Below, one piece after another: positions 43,980-52,249 of a DNA stretch of 64,000 bases. A model generated the notes under the pieces. It saw only the letters and a program-made list of their open reading frames with translations, searched no databases and was not told the origin of the DNA. Numbering within the stretch: position 1 is the stretch's first letter; each line of letters opens with the position of its first letter. Both the position numbers and the translations under genes were made by a program. This DNA comes from SW10 sp965657795 (GTDB lineage: Bacteria > Verrucomicrobiota > Verrucomicrobiia > Verrucomicrobiales > Akkermansiaceae): the NCBI GenBank assembly GCA_965657795.1, contig CBFHQJ010000005.1:22974-86973 (forward strand). Direction: 5' to 3'.

Positions 43980-45869
43980 TTAGCGGCGGCTTTGCCAGGT
44001 TCTCAACAGATCCATGAAGCCAGCCCGCTCCCACGCTTGCCCTTCATCAATCAAAACCTCAGACAGCTCGGTGGAAGTCTCTCCATCCGGTTGCTTGTAG
44101 CGGAGTTTTACAGTGAGCATTTCAGGCGAATCCACCACCTCACGCTTCACCTCTTCAGGTTTCACTTTCTGGTATTTCAGATCCGCAGGAAGAATCTTAG
44201 CCTTGGCTCCGGCCGGCACGATCTCATAAAGCGCGGTGACGCGATGCCCCGCCCCGATGTCGCCTGAATCGATCTTGTCATCTGCAAAATCCCGATCCCG
44301 TAACATCCGGTTGGCATACCCAACCAAGCGATACTGCGCGACCTGGCCCGGATTGAATTCCACTTGGATTTTCACATCTTTGGCGATGGTTTCCAATGTC
44401 CCGCTCAGGTTATGCTGGAAGACTTTTTGACCCTCCCGAAGCGAATCGATGTAGAAATAATTGCCATCACCATTGTTGGTGAGCTGCTCCATTAAGTCGT
44501 CGTTTAGATTGCCTTGTCCGAATCCCAGGATGGTCAGTGAGATCTGACCCTCGGCCTGATTCTTCACCAGCTTAAGCAAGGTATCATTGTTCGTGGTGCC
44601 GACGTTAAAATCTCCATCGGTCGCCAAAATCACCCGATTGACGCCGCCTTCAATGAACCCCTTGCGCACAAGATCATAGGCGGTTGAGATTCCTGCAGCG
44701 CCATTCGTCGAACCTCCTGCCGCAAGTGACCTCAAAGCTTTCTTCACACGCTGCCTGCCATTCCCATTGATCGAAGTGGGTCGGAGGAGAACCGCTTGGC
44801 GACCGGCGTAAACCACCAAGCTCACGCGATCACTTTCGTTAAGCCCTTTCAGGAGAACCTCGAAAGATTGCACCAAAAGCGGGAGCTTGTCAGGGCTACT
44901 CATCGAGCCCGAGACATCAATGAGAAAGGCGAGATTTGCCGACTTACGATCACCTTCGATCTCCTTGCCCTGCAGACCAATCTTCACGAGGCGGTTCTTG
45001 GAATTCCAAGGGCAGCCTGCAACTTCCGTGCGGACGGAAAACGGATGCTCGCCAGCCGGCTGCTCATAGTCATAGCTGAAATAGTTAACCATCTCCTCAA
45101 TGCGAACCGCATTGGGATCGATCATCCTGCCGGTTTCAGCCTGCTTCCGGATGTTGGTGTAAGATGCGGTATCAACATCGATGGAGAAGGTCGAAAGCGG
45201 AGCTTTCAAGGGCGACTGAAACCCCCTCTCGATGAGCTGACCGTATCGATTCCCCGACATCGTCTCACCCCACATCGGCTTCCCGGGACGGGGGCTGGCA
45301 TCAGACTCGGCTACTCTGCCAAATCTTCCGCGCGAAACGCCTCGAATTCCCCCAGCTCTGCCATCCCCGTCACCACTTCCGAAACCACCTCCAATCACGA
45401 TCTCGTCAATGTCCAGGATGGCAAGCTCATCTCCAAAAGACTCAGGAACGGGCACTTGGACGGGTCTGATAGGGTTCTCTCCTATCATTGCGATAGCAAT
45501 TTCGGGATCGGACATCTTTTCTCTTTCTTCAATTGGCGCCGCCCCCTTCCGTTCGCCCTTCCCGGTCAAATGATGATTGCGCGACACCTCTGTACCGTCA
45601 GATTCTGGTTCTTGAGCCGAGAACGCAACAATCGGAATCTTCTTCCCGGGGATCGAGTGATTCAAAGCCCACACTCCCAAACCGACGACTGCAACTGCAG
45701 CAGCGGCACACCAATATCTGTAGCGTGAAGGATGAGTTTTCTTTTCAAGCTTCGTCATCGCATCTTCCTCTATCCTGGCCTCCAGATCATTGAGGAAAGA
45801 TTGGTCAATCCCGCCTTCATTCCGGGCGTGCTCCTTGAGAGCCTCGTTGATAAATTTGTCGTCGTTCAT
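43980..45869 (-). CDS. von Willebrand factor A domain protein (YfbK type)
   Basis: A 629-residue membrane-anchored protein. The first about 50 residues are charged and cytoplasmic, then a helix (WCAAAAVAVVGLGVWALNH, about 52-70), then the YfbK-type N-terminal block (PLSTFSIDVDTASYTNIRK, MVNYFSYDYEQP), the VWA domain with MIDAS motif D-V-S-G-S-M and ILATDGDFNVGTTN, and the DUF3520 end (LTVKLRYKQPDGETS). Its start overlaps the stop of an ECF sigma gene by ATGA, so the short cytoplasmic N-terminus may act as an anti-sigma domain; that is inference. The VWA part probably binds a partner protein outside the cytoplasm. Confidence 0.9.
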   Translation of the reverse strand: MNDDKFINEALKEHARNEGGIDQSFLNDLEARIEEDAMTKLEKKTHPSRYRYWCAAAAVAVVGLGVWALNHSIPGKKIPIVAFSAQEPESDGTEVSRNHHLTGKGERKGAAPIEEREKMSDPEIAIAMIGENPIRPVQVPVPESFGDELAILDIDEIVIGGGFGSGDGDGRAGGIRGVSRGRFGRVAESDASPRPGKPMWGETMSGNRYGQLIERGFQSPLKAPLSTFSIDVDTASYTNIRKQAETGRMIDPNAVRIEEMVNYFSYDYEQPAGEHPFSVRTEVAGCPWNSKNRLVKIGLQGKEIEGDRKSANLAFLIDVSGSMSSPDKLPLLVQSFEVLLKGLNESDRVSLVVYAGRQAVLLRPTSINGNGRQRVKKALRSLAAGGSTNGAAGISTAYDLVRKGFIEGGVNRVILATDGDFNVGTTNNDTLLKLVKNQAEGQISLTILGFGQGNLNDDLMEQLTNNGDGNYFYIDSLREGQKVFQHNLSGTLETIAKDVKIQVEFNPGQVAQYRLVGYANRMLRDRDFADDKIDSGDIGAGHRVTALYEIVPAGAKAKILPADLKYQKVKPEEVKREVVDSPEMLTVKLRYKQPDGETSTELSEVLIDEGQAWERAGFMDLLRTWQSRR

Positions 45870-46069
45870 CGGTATGAGTCGTTCGAGTTTTTCTGTGATT
45901 GAGTGAGGCAGTCTTTGAGCGCCTCGCGGGCACGCTGTAATCGTTTACGGGTGGCGGGGTCGCTTGCCTTGACGTGTTTCGCCGTTTCGGCGGTGGAGAG
46001 CTCCTGATAATAATGAGCCAAAACGGGCTCACGGAGAGTTTCGGGCAGCTTATCGAGACAGTCCTGCAA
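45866..46069 (-). pseudogene. ECF sigma factor, region 4 part, after an in-frame stop
   Basis: This segment carries sigma region 4 (LDKLPETLREPVLAHYYQELSTAETA, then RKRLQRAREALKDCL), the helix-turn-helix for -35 recognition. It is in exactly the same frame as the region 2 fragment upstream; only the TAA at 46100-46102 separates them, and the codons between (KLPLTGFFDQLQD) read as normal linker. A single G-to-T change of a Glu codon (GAA to TAA) would explain it. The Met shown at 46069 is therefore internal. The gene is coupled to the VWA gene by ATGA. Confidence 0.7.
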
Positions 46070-46099
46070 CTGATCAAAGAAGCCGGTGAGCGGGAGCTT

Positions 46100-46402
46100 T
46101 TAAATCGTCTCCTCCAGACGCGAGAGCGCGTCTTCATCCCACGAAGACATCCGTGAATTCTTCCGGCAATGCTCGCGCCACTTGTTACGAATGATTCCCC
46201 GAAGCCAGCTTCCGAAATCGCGGGTGACATCGAAGCGCGACCAATTTCGCCAGCCTGATAGAAAGGCCTCCTGCGCCAGGTCCCGCGCCACATGTTCATC
46301 GCCGCAGATCGTGCGCGCATAAATGAGCGCCATTTGATGGTGCTCATTTGCCAACTGCGAGAAAGCCTCGCGGGCAGTCGGTTCAGCGGGGGAATGCGAC
46401 AT
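46100..46402 (-). pseudogene. ECF sigma factor, region 2 part, truncated by a nonsense codon
   Basis: From the ATG at 46402 (MSHSPAEPTAREAFSQL) this gives 100 residues containing sigma region 2: LANEHHQMALIYARTICGDEHVARDLAQEAFLSGWRN and FGSWLRGIIRNKWREHCRK, the core-RNA-polymerase and -10 recognition parts. It stops at LSRLEETI before the linker and region 4. The family is a normal 170-180 residue PVC ECF factor; with the stop the protein cannot recognise a full promoter. An upstream in-frame start at 46453 is less likely. Confidence 0.7.
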
Positions 46403-46617
46403 GAAAACTTGGTTCACACCGGGTATTGGCGTTCGAAGCCGCGATTGTGACATTGGATTGAAAAAACTTCATTCTCGCTCTGAATGAACCCTTGGACAGA
46501 AGCTTTCCTTAGGCCAAACGCTTTGACGCACGAGCCATTGGTCCGGCTGACACTCTGAAGAGATGTCGCTCCCCACGGGGAGGCTGTCTCCAGACTGCCT
46601 GCAGAGCAACGAGAACT

Positions 46618-46706
46618 CCGGCCACGTGGCCTAGAGTCACCTGACCATTGAGCACCGGGATTACTTCGCTGGTGCGAGTGAGGGCCATGCCAATATGGGG
46701 GACATA
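46618..46706 (-). pseudogene. Relic of a second YjbQ gene (C-terminal fragment)
   Basis: The minus strand reads PHIGMALTRTSEVIPVLNGQVTLG, nearly the same as the intact YjbQ encoded 1.5 kb away (HIRMALTRTSEVIPIVNGQMTLGTW). Similarity at DNA level runs through roughly 90 bases with indels and then ends. The fragment is directly downstream of a small gene whose last codons run into it, so a deletion joined the two. No start or catalytic His is left. Confidence 0.65.
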
Positions 46707-46925
46707 CTATCCCGACCTTCGTCGCGCTTCCATTGATGGCTCATACTCCGCTTTGGATTGCCTCTCAAAACCCAGCCCAAATACAAAGGATCGTGCCTCC
46801 CCAAGTGTTCTACGAGTATCGCAGTGTCCGCATTCTTCGATCACCGGAACCTGCCCGACCTCAACAAATAGAACCGAAACCAGAAGGAGCGGAATCAGAA
46901 TTAACGATCGTCCTCTTTTTTGCAT
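46707..46925 (-). CDS. Small membrane/secreted CxxC protein, C-terminus probably truncated
   Basis: 72 residues from the ATG at 46925, preceded by GGGG. A single strong hydrophobic segment (LILIPLLLVSVLFVEVG) is followed by VIEECGHCDTRRT, a CxxC pair typical of small PVC membrane-anchored proteins of unknown role. The last residues (RRRSG) are encoded at the edge of a YjbQ relic, so the natural C-terminus is probably lost. The plus strand of this stretch (46454-47001) shows no convincing gene. Confidence 0.5.
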   Translation of the reverse strand: MQKRGRSLILIPLLLVSVLFVEVGQVPVIEECGHCDTRRTLGEARSFVFGLGFERQSKAEYEPSMEARRRSG

Positions 46926-47001
46926 CCCCAATGAGGCGAACCCATCCGCGAGAGATTTTCTTAGAGGAAAAAATCAGAGTTAAGCCTGATCGCAGCCATC
47001 T

Positions 47002-48027
47002 TTAAGGGTCGTTTCTCTCGACCCTAAAATAGATTTTCCCACCCTCCCCAGCAATCCCCTCCAGCTCGAAGGTCCTTGTGGTTGATTCACCGGGAGCACC
47101 GGGAACCGAGTCGTCGAGGTCTCCGTCCCAAGTGATGAGATCGTTTGAATAGACCACGGAATAGACCATCCCTTCCCTGGAGTCCCAAGTTAGGGTCACG
47201 GCATTGTCGTCTGCCGAATAATCGATTTCACTGATCACAAACGAAGGCACCACCCCCGGAAATGCCCCTGTCTGAAGGGTGACATCATCAAAAGCGACCC
47301 AACCAACCAAGGAATCATCTTCCCGATTCTCCGGCGTTTCCAGAGCACAAAGTCTGATCTGAATGGGCTCGCCATCATGCACACTGTCAGCGGGGTCTGC
47401 ATTGTAGACCACCGTCGAGGTCACGAACTCGTTCACCGGAACCTCGATCGTATTATCATCTTCTGCGAGAACCGTTCCTCCGGTGACCTGGCCGGCAAAA
47501 GTCGCGCCATCGATGTTCGTTCCACCCACGACAAACTGAACCCGGTAACCAAACCAATCGGGGTTGTAGTTAAAACTTCCGCCTTCATCAGCTCCGGGAA
47601 GTCGACCTACTTTGGCGGTCAGAGTGTAGGATTTCGTTGAATCAAATGTCTCGGTCAGAAGCTGGGTGACCGCTTCAAATTCGCGCTCGGGATCATTCTC
47701 CCGACTCCGAACCAACATTACGTATTTGCCCTCGGGGGCAAGCCCGTCGAAGGCGACATCCAGAACCCCTTGTCCGGTGTCGTCGACTCCCGGGGCTCCC
47801 GGATTCCAAATTCTGAGCGGACCTCCGTTCGCAGAAATATCAAATTGCCGCCAGAATTCGCGGCCCCATTGAGGATACTTGTCAGTCGACTCCGCAAATG
47901 GCTCGAAAGTCTCACGTTCCTCGAATCCCGCGTTGGGAATGGTAATCGAATCCGCCTTTAAGAAAGACCAGGAAATGGTCACCCCAACGATCGCGTTAAT
48001 CGTTTGTTTTCCCAGATGCACATACAT
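47002..48027 (-). CDS. Secreted beta-sandwich protein with shared C-terminal module
   Basis: A 341-residue exported protein with an uneven leader (MYVHLGKQTINAIVGVTISWSFLKA). After about residue 27, SITIPNAGFEE opens a carbohydrate-binding-like beta-sandwich common in PEP-CTERM type proteins of PVC bacteria (LAPEGKYVMLVRS, FDSTKSYTLTAKVG, GWVAFDDVTLQTG). There is no PEP-CTERM tail; it ends with the shared C-terminal module (VTLTWDSREGMVYSVVYSNDLITWDGD in short blocks, closing KIYFRVERND). The function is unknown. Confidence 0.78.
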   Translation of the reverse strand: MYVHLGKQTINAIVGVTISWSFLKADSITIPNAGFEERETFEPFAESTDKYPQWGREFWRQFDISANGGPLRIWNPGAPGVDDTGQGVLDVAFDGLAPEGKYVMLVRSRENDPEREFEAVTQLLTETFDSTKSYTLTAKVGRLPGADEGGSFNYNPDWFGYRVQFVVGGTNIDGATFAGQVTGGTVLAEDDNTIEVPVNEFVTSTVVYNADPADSVHDGEPIQIRLCALETPENREDDSLVGWVAFDDVTLQTGAFPGVVPSFVISEIDYSADDNAVTLTWDSREGMVYSVVYSNDLITWDGDLDDSVPGAPGESTTRTFELEGIAGEGGKIYFRVERNDP

Positions 48028-48104
48028 GTTCCGCTATGGATACGCTTTTACCACCTCGGTAGTTACTGCCGAAAAGCATTCCGAACCTACCCGCGATGGG
48101 TGAG

Positions 48105-48524
48105 CTAATCGCCCTGGATTATCACCACGATTCGGCGGGAATGGGGTTGATTGCGATGCTCAAAGAGAAAAAGCCCCTGCCAGGTGCCTAGAGTCATTTG
48201 ACCATTTACGATCGGGATCACTTCGCTGGTCCGAGTGAGGGCCATGCGTATGTGCGAGGGCATGTCATCCGGCCCTTCGTACGTGTGCACGAAGTAGGGA
48301 GTATCCTCGGGGACAAGATGATCAAAAAAGGCGTGGAGATCGGTCCGGGCACTGGGATCGGCATTCTCCATGATGACCAGACTTGCGCTGGTGTGCTGAA
48401 CAAAGACCGTTGCTGTCCCCGTGCTAATTCCTGCCTCGGCGACAATATCCTCCACCTGACGGGTGATCTCGTAAGTTCCTTTTCCGGAAGAACGGACTGA
48501 AAGACTGGCGGCATGACTTGTCAT
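48105..48524 (-). CDS. yjbQ: YjbQ/UPF0047 family protein
   Basis: A 139-residue cytoplasmic protein of normal family length. Conserved blocks: TATVFVQHTSASLVIMENADP, HAFFDHLVPED, YVHTYEGPDDMP-like stretch and LTRTSEVIPIVNGQMTLGTWQGLFLFEHR, with the conserved His residues of the family. Members were shown to have weak thiamine-phosphate synthase activity, but the main role is unclear. It follows an ECF sigma/membrane protein pair and a relic copy lies 1.4 kb away. Confidence 0.92.
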   Translation of the reverse strand: MTSHAASLSVRSSGKGTYEITRQVEDIVAEAGISTGTATVFVQHTSASLVIMENADPSARTDLHAFFDHLVPEDTPYFVHTYEGPDDMPSHIRMALTRTSEVIPIVNGQMTLGTWQGLFLFEHRNQPHSRRIVVIIQGD

Positions 48525-48580
48525 GCACGGGATCCTGACACGGCGGAGCCGGGGAGATCAAGCCAACCCAATTGTGGAAA

Positions 48581-48949
48581 TCAAGGACCGGGATTGGGAA
48601 CCGGATTTTTGGGCGGAGTGATCGGCTTCCTGATGGGCTGCCTGGGCTCGAAGATGACAGGCTGCATGGACTCGTCAGGCCGCACCTCGGGACCCTTTGG
48701 CCAGGTCAAAACGACCACCAGTAAGGCTGCATAAGCAACGCCTGCACCCACGATCCATTTGCTGGAGGAAAAACCACTGAATAGATCGGACAAGCGGGAT
48801 CCAAAAGAAACAGAGGCGGTTTTTGATGCCTCCTCACTGTCCCGACGACTCTGAAACTCCTCGAGAAAATCTTCAAAGTATCCGTCCCGGGGTTGCTCAA
48901 ACCGCTTGAGACGGATGAGTTTCTGGACCTTTGTTTCTGGCTCGCTCAT
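48581..48949 (-). CDS. Small single-pass membrane protein, candidate anti-sigma factor
   Basis: A 122-residue protein with an N-terminal charged helix (about 1-50: KLIRLKRFEQPRDGYFEDFLEEF), one membrane helix (WIVGAGVAYAALLVVVL, about 64-81) and a short Pro-rich outer tail. This layout (cytoplasmic helix, membrane pass, small outer part) and its place 14 bases downstream of an ECF sigma gene suit an anti-sigma factor. No zinc-binding anti-sigma motif is visible, so the role is inferred from context. Confidence 0.7.
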   Translation of the reverse strand: MSEPETKVQKLIRLKRFEQPRDGYFEDFLEEFQSRRDSEEASKTASVSFGSRLSDLFSGFSSSKWIVGAGVAYAALLVVVLTWPKGPEVRPDESMQPVIFEPRQPIRKPITPPKNPVPNPGP

Positions 48950-48963
48950 GAATGAAATTGAAA

Positions 48964-49563
48964 TTATCGGATGAACTCCTCTAGGTGCCCTTGCAATTGC
49001 TTGTGCGCGTAAAAAAGCCTCGAGCGGACGGTTCCTTCCGACACTTTGAGAATTTTGCTGATCTCAGCATGAGGAATTCCCTGGATATCGAACATCGTGA
49101 CGACCGCTCTATGGTCATCAGACAGCGACTGCATCGCTTCGTTCAATTTTTTTTGAAGTTCGTTCACATCGCTTTGGTGACGGGGGTTGGCGGCATGGGC
49201 GATATCCACCATGGCATCGTCATTTTGGATCCCCGAGTCGATGTCATCGAGGCTCCACGCGGCCCTCCGCTTGCGCTTTTTGAGGAAATTCAGCGTCATA
49301 TTCGTCCCGATGGCGTAAATCCACGTGTAAAAGGACGATTTTCCCCGAAACCGGCTGAGCGACCGGTAGGCCTTCGCGAAAACGTCCTGCATGAGGTCGT
49401 TCGCGTCCTCTTTGTTAGAGGTCATGTGATAAATCGTGCCGTAGAGGCGCGGGCTGTATTTCACGACCAGTTGATCAAAGGCCGCGGTATCCCCGGTCTG
49501 GGCACGGGCCACGAGAACGCGGTCCGCATCGGCGGGGGATTCATTCGCAGACTCGGAAGACAT
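48964..49563 (-). CDS. ECF-type RNA polymerase sigma factor
   Basis: 199 residues from the ATG at 49563 (MSSESANESPADADRV); a further upstream start is possible. Region 2 reads FDQLVVKYSPRLYGTIYHMTSNKEDANDLMQDVFAKAYRSLSRF and continues FYTWIYAIGTNMTLNFLKKRKR; region 4 reads LSDDHRAVVTMFDIQGIPHAEISKILKVSEGTVRSRLFYAHKQL. This is the common RpoE-like type that pairs with a membrane anti-sigma factor, and the next gene encodes a small membrane protein. Unlike the other ECF gene in the window it is intact. Confidence 0.93.
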   Translation of the reverse strand: MSSESANESPADADRVLVARAQTGDTAAFDQLVVKYSPRLYGTIYHMTSNKEDANDLMQDVFAKAYRSLSRFRGKSSFYTWIYAIGTNMTLNFLKKRKRRAAWSLDDIDSGIQNDDAMVDIAHAANPRHQSDVNELQKKLNEAMQSLSDDHRAVVTMFDIQGIPHAEISKILKVSEGTVRSRLFYAHKQLQGHLEEFIR

Positions 49564-49633
49564 ACAGTTTGTTAGGATCGCCGGTGAGGAACCTTCTGAC
49601 ACAACCATACGGACAGGTCAGAGCGCTTCATGT

Positions 49634-49990
49634 TCAATTTATCTGTGAAGAAGATCGCTCGATGATCACGCCCACCCAATCGGTCTCCGGCAAAATGAAT
49701 TTTTCGATCTCGACACGGACCTTGCCAACCTCGAATTCTCCCAACACTGCGGTCGCGATATCCTGAGCCAGAGTCTCGATGAGCTGGCGTTCTTTTTCGG
49801 CCGCCAATTCACGAACACGATCCGCAACTGCCTTGTAGTCGACGGTCCCCTCAATGTCGTCGCGCTTGGGAAAACGGGCGACTTCGAGAGTGAGATGAAC
49901 TCGCAGCTTTTGTGCGTCCGCCCGTTCCTCGGCTGGCACTCCGATATGGGTGACCAGCTCAAGCCCGCGAATGACGATCTGATCATTCAT
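49634..49990 (-). CDS. folB: Dihydroneopterin aldolase
   Basis: A 118-residue protein of normal FolB length. Blocks: IVIRGLELVTHIGVPAEERADAQKL, TVDYKAVADRV, QLIETLAQDIA and VRVEIEKFILPET. It converts 7,8-dihydroneopterin to 6-hydroxymethyl-dihydropterin and glycolaldehyde in folate synthesis, in the cytoplasm. The conserved Glu (EER) and Lys (EKF) residues are present. Its start overlaps the stop of the HAD phosphatase gene by ATGA. No other folate gene is visible nearby. Confidence 0.93.
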   Translation of the reverse strand: MNDQIVIRGLELVTHIGVPAEERADAQKLRVHLTLEVARFPKRDDIEGTVDYKAVADRVRELAAEKERQLIETLAQDIATAVLGEFEVGKVRVEIEKFILPETDWVGVIIERSSSQIN

Positions 49991-50637
49991 GAGGACTTGC
50001 CGGATTGGATTGCCGAATTTTCAAGCCATTGACGAAAATCGCCAAGGTGATCGAAGTAATGATGAGGGTCACTTTCCGCGAGTCGTTCGACCGGATCGTA
50101 TCCCGTTCCCACCGCCACCGAGGCAATTCCGCCGTGCTTGGCGGTGTGAACGTCGTGCACCATGTCCCCTACAAAGGCAGTATTAGTGAGTGATAAATCG
50201 TGATCCTTTAAAATATCGCCAATGCGATGGCGCTTATCAATGACGCCTGCATAAATCGCCTCGAAATGTCCATGCAGTCCAAAGTCGTGCGCTTGCTCGG
50301 TAAAAAGCCCCACGTCCATGCTGGAGAGAACGAAACAGCGGATCTCCTGATCACGACACCAATCGAGCATCTCGCGCGCATGCGGTAAAACGGTCACCCC
50401 TTTCGGAGATTCATTGAATGAACTGCGGAAGGTATCTTCCAGCGTCTCGATGGCAACGCCGGGCAGAACCTCCTCATAAAATTCCGGATAAGGGAGCCGG
50501 AAGCGCTGGCGGAATTCCTCACGAGTAAGCGCCGGCACATCATGCTCACCCAGCACGGTGTTGGTCGCATGAAGCGTGGGAGGAAGGTCATCGACCAAAG
50601 TTCCCGACCAGTCGAAAAGAAGTGAGCGGTATTTCAT
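49987..50637 (-). CDS. HAD-family phosphatase (phosphoglycolate phosphatase-like)
   Basis: A 216-residue protein with the HAD motifs: FDWSGTLVDD (motif I; the D of FDWSGT is the nucleophile), VLSSMDVG (motif II), KRHRIGDIL and FVGDMVHDVHTAKHGGIASVAVG (motifs III/IV). The alpha-helical cap (about 18-85) is of the Gph/PgmB kind. Likely a phosphoglycolate or sugar-phosphate phosphatase; the substrate is not determined by sequence. The stop overlaps the folB start by four bases. Confidence 0.9.
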   Translation of the reverse strand: MKYRSLLFDWSGTLVDDLPPTLHATNTVLGEHDVPALTREEFRQRFRLPYPEFYEEVLPGVAIETLEDTFRSSFNESPKGVTVLPHAREMLDWCRDQEIRCFVLSSMDVGLFTEQAHDFGLHGHFEAIYAGVIDKRHRIGDILKDHDLSLTNTAFVGDMVHDVHTAKHGGIASVAVGTGYDPVERLAESDPHHYFDHLGDFRQWLENSAIQSGKSS

Positions 50638-50649
50638 AAACTCTGCACC

Positions 50650-51045
50650 TTAACCGATGGTGAGCCGGAGAGAAGTGACATTATCAGCGCCCAACTCGTT
50701 TTGAAGTTTGCGCAGCAAGCCCGGCTTGAGTTGCTCGAGGTGATAGCGCATCGCAGGCTGCAAGACTTTCAGGGAAAGGCAGCCTTTCCGAAGTGAAACG
50801 GGCTCCGTTTGCTTTGCAATTAAATCGCCCGCCAGAGAAGCCCAAGCCTCCTTGACTCGTTCCTCGTCGAGTCCGCCCTGGACGCCGATGGACTCCAGGA
50901 TCGCCTCAATGTGCGCCCCGGCCTCGGTGATATTTTTTTCGAGGTTCAGTGGTCGGGAAGCGCCGACCCACTGACTGACGATGTCAGCCCGCATGTTTCT
51001 CCGGGAAATTGGTTTCTCTTTCCCGGTGCCAGGCTTTCGTCCCAT
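50650..51045 (-). CDS. dciA: DciA-like protein (DUF721)
   Basis: A 131-residue protein. The second half (DEERVKEAWASLAGDLIAKQTEPVSLRKGCLSLKVLQPAMRYHLEQLKPGLLRKLQNELGADNVTSLRL in pieces) matches DUF721/DciA, the ancestral loader of the replicative helicase DnaB in bacteria without DnaC. The N-terminus is basic and disordered. It sits 12 bases upstream of the HAD gene and 8 bases downstream of the ferredoxin gene, all leftward. Confidence 0.82.
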   Translation of the reverse strand: MGRKPGTGKEKPISRRNMRADIVSQWVGASRPLNLEKNITEAGAHIEAILESIGVQGGLDEERVKEAWASLAGDLIAKQTEPVSLRKGCLSLKVLQPAMRYHLEQLKPGLLRKLQNELGADNVTSLRLTIG

Positions 51046-51053
51046 GGCACGAT

Positions 51054-51293
51054 TTAGGAATCCTCGCCGTCGTCACCAATCGCTTCGACCGGGCAACCTT
51101 CGAGAGCTTCCATGCAAAGAGCAACCTCTTCGTCGTTCTCGGGCTGCTTGTAAACGTAGGAGTATCCCTCCTCGTCGGAGCGCTGGAAATTATCGGGAGC
51201 AGTTTCGCGGCAGAGATCACAATCGATGCATTGGGAATCGACGTAGAACTTTCCTGTGACGCTTTCGGGGTTTTTGTCTTCGAGATCAGCCAT
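51054..51293 (-). CDS. Ferredoxin, single [4Fe-4S] cluster
   Basis: A 79-residue protein from the ATG at 51293 (MADLEDKNP); an upstream in-frame start at 51353 adds a non-conserved leader. The cluster ligands are C22-x-x-C25-x-x-C28 and C67-P. C60 may pair with nothing or help a disulfide. This is the small acidic ferredoxin found in Bacteroidota/PVC, a soluble electron carrier. It forms a leftward cluster with dciA-like, HAD and folB genes; hemQ lies just across, transcribed rightward. Confidence 0.92.
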   Translation of the reverse strand: MADLEDKNPESVTGKFYVDSQCIDCDLCRETAPDNFQRSDEEGYSYVYKQPENDEEVALCMEALEGCPVEAIGDDGEDS

Positions 51294-51406
51294 GACTTGG
51301 TTGCCGAACTGTTCTCTCCCTGATCGCAAAGTGCAATCACTTTTTGCGACCATGATTCACGGGTTGCAATGATCCGCTGTGCTGACTATCTCTCTGGGCA
51401 CCAATC

Positions 51407-52243
51407 ATGACAAATCAGCCCTCCGATCCCAAAAACGAGCCTCAAAACGACTTTTGGGACCTTGGTGACGACGACCTCGATACCGGAGATGCTGTGGAAT
51501 CGAGCCCGCCAAAGCAAGAAGCCCCCGCACCGGCACCCGCCCGGACGACTCCTTCCGTCCCCGCTGCTGAATCGGATTACGTCTTGGGCGACCTTGAAGA
51601 CGACCTTCCTCCTGCGCAAAAACCAGCCGAAACCACCGCTCCCGAAGCCCGCCCTGAAACAAAGCGGGTGCGCATGAAGGAAACCAAAAGAGAGGCGAAA
51701 CCGACGACAATCGTCGAAAAAATGATCATTGGGATCCTCTTGTCCGGATTAATCGGCGTAGCCGTCTGGGGTGTTGTTACCTATCTAGACTCCGCTCCGA
51801 ACGGAGAGCTTGTGGAATATAAGGAAGAGTTTCCCATCCAGGGCGAATCTGTGATCATCGAGGGTGTTGAAACCTGGTGGAGGGAACCGGTTCGCGACGG
51901 AGCCGATGCTGATATTGGTGTGGTGATCGATGCCCGTCTCATTCCCTGCGCTTCCATCAAAATAAGCGGCAATAACTCCACCAACCTTCAAGTGAGCTTC
52001 CGGGACGGCGAAAACAAGCTCATCGGCGATACCATTAACCTTGCTGTGAACAACGGCCAATTCGAGCAAAACAGCTCGAATGAAGTCTCCGTTCACGCGA
52101 CAGCCGGATTCACCAATCCAACCACGATCAACCCTTACATTAACCAGGACATCGATCCCTGGACTCTTGCCATCGTTGAAGGTTCCAACTCAGACGAACC
52201 CATCGTGAAGGCCCGCATCGAAGCCAACCGCAAAGAAAAATAA
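51407..52243 (+). CDS. Hypothetical single-pass membrane protein upstream of hemQ
   Basis: A 278-residue protein: an acidic, Pro/Ala-rich disordered N-terminus (about 1-105), one membrane helix (MIIGILLSGLIGVAVWGVV, about 106-125) and an outer beta-rich domain (about 135-278: SVIIEGVETWWREP, VVIDARLIPCASIKISG, NLQVSFRDGENKLIGDTINL). The C-terminal part suggests a beta-sandwich for ligand binding, but I do not recognise a family. It is 6 bases upstream of hemQ, so the two are co-transcribed. Confidence 0.78.
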   Translation: MTNQPSDPKNEPQNDFWDLGDDDLDTGDAVESSPPKQEAPAPAPARTTPSVPAAESDYVLGDLEDDLPPAQKPAETTAPEARPETKRVRMKETKREAKPTTIVEKMIIGILLSGLIGVAVWGVVTYLDSAPNGELVEYKEEFPIQGESVIIEGVETWWREPVRDGADADIGVVIDARLIPCASIKISGNNSTNLQVSFRDGENKLIGDTINLAVNNGQFEQNSSNEVSVHATAGFTNPTTINPYINQDIDPWTLAIVEGSNSDEPIVKARIEANRKEK

Positions 52244-52249
52244 AAAGTC

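Noticed and set aside
46648..46983. Plus-strand open frames between the ECF gene and the 47002 gene
   Set aside because: They overlap a small minus-strand gene with a membrane segment and CxxC motif and a YjbQ relic; the plus frames lack any signal or domain.
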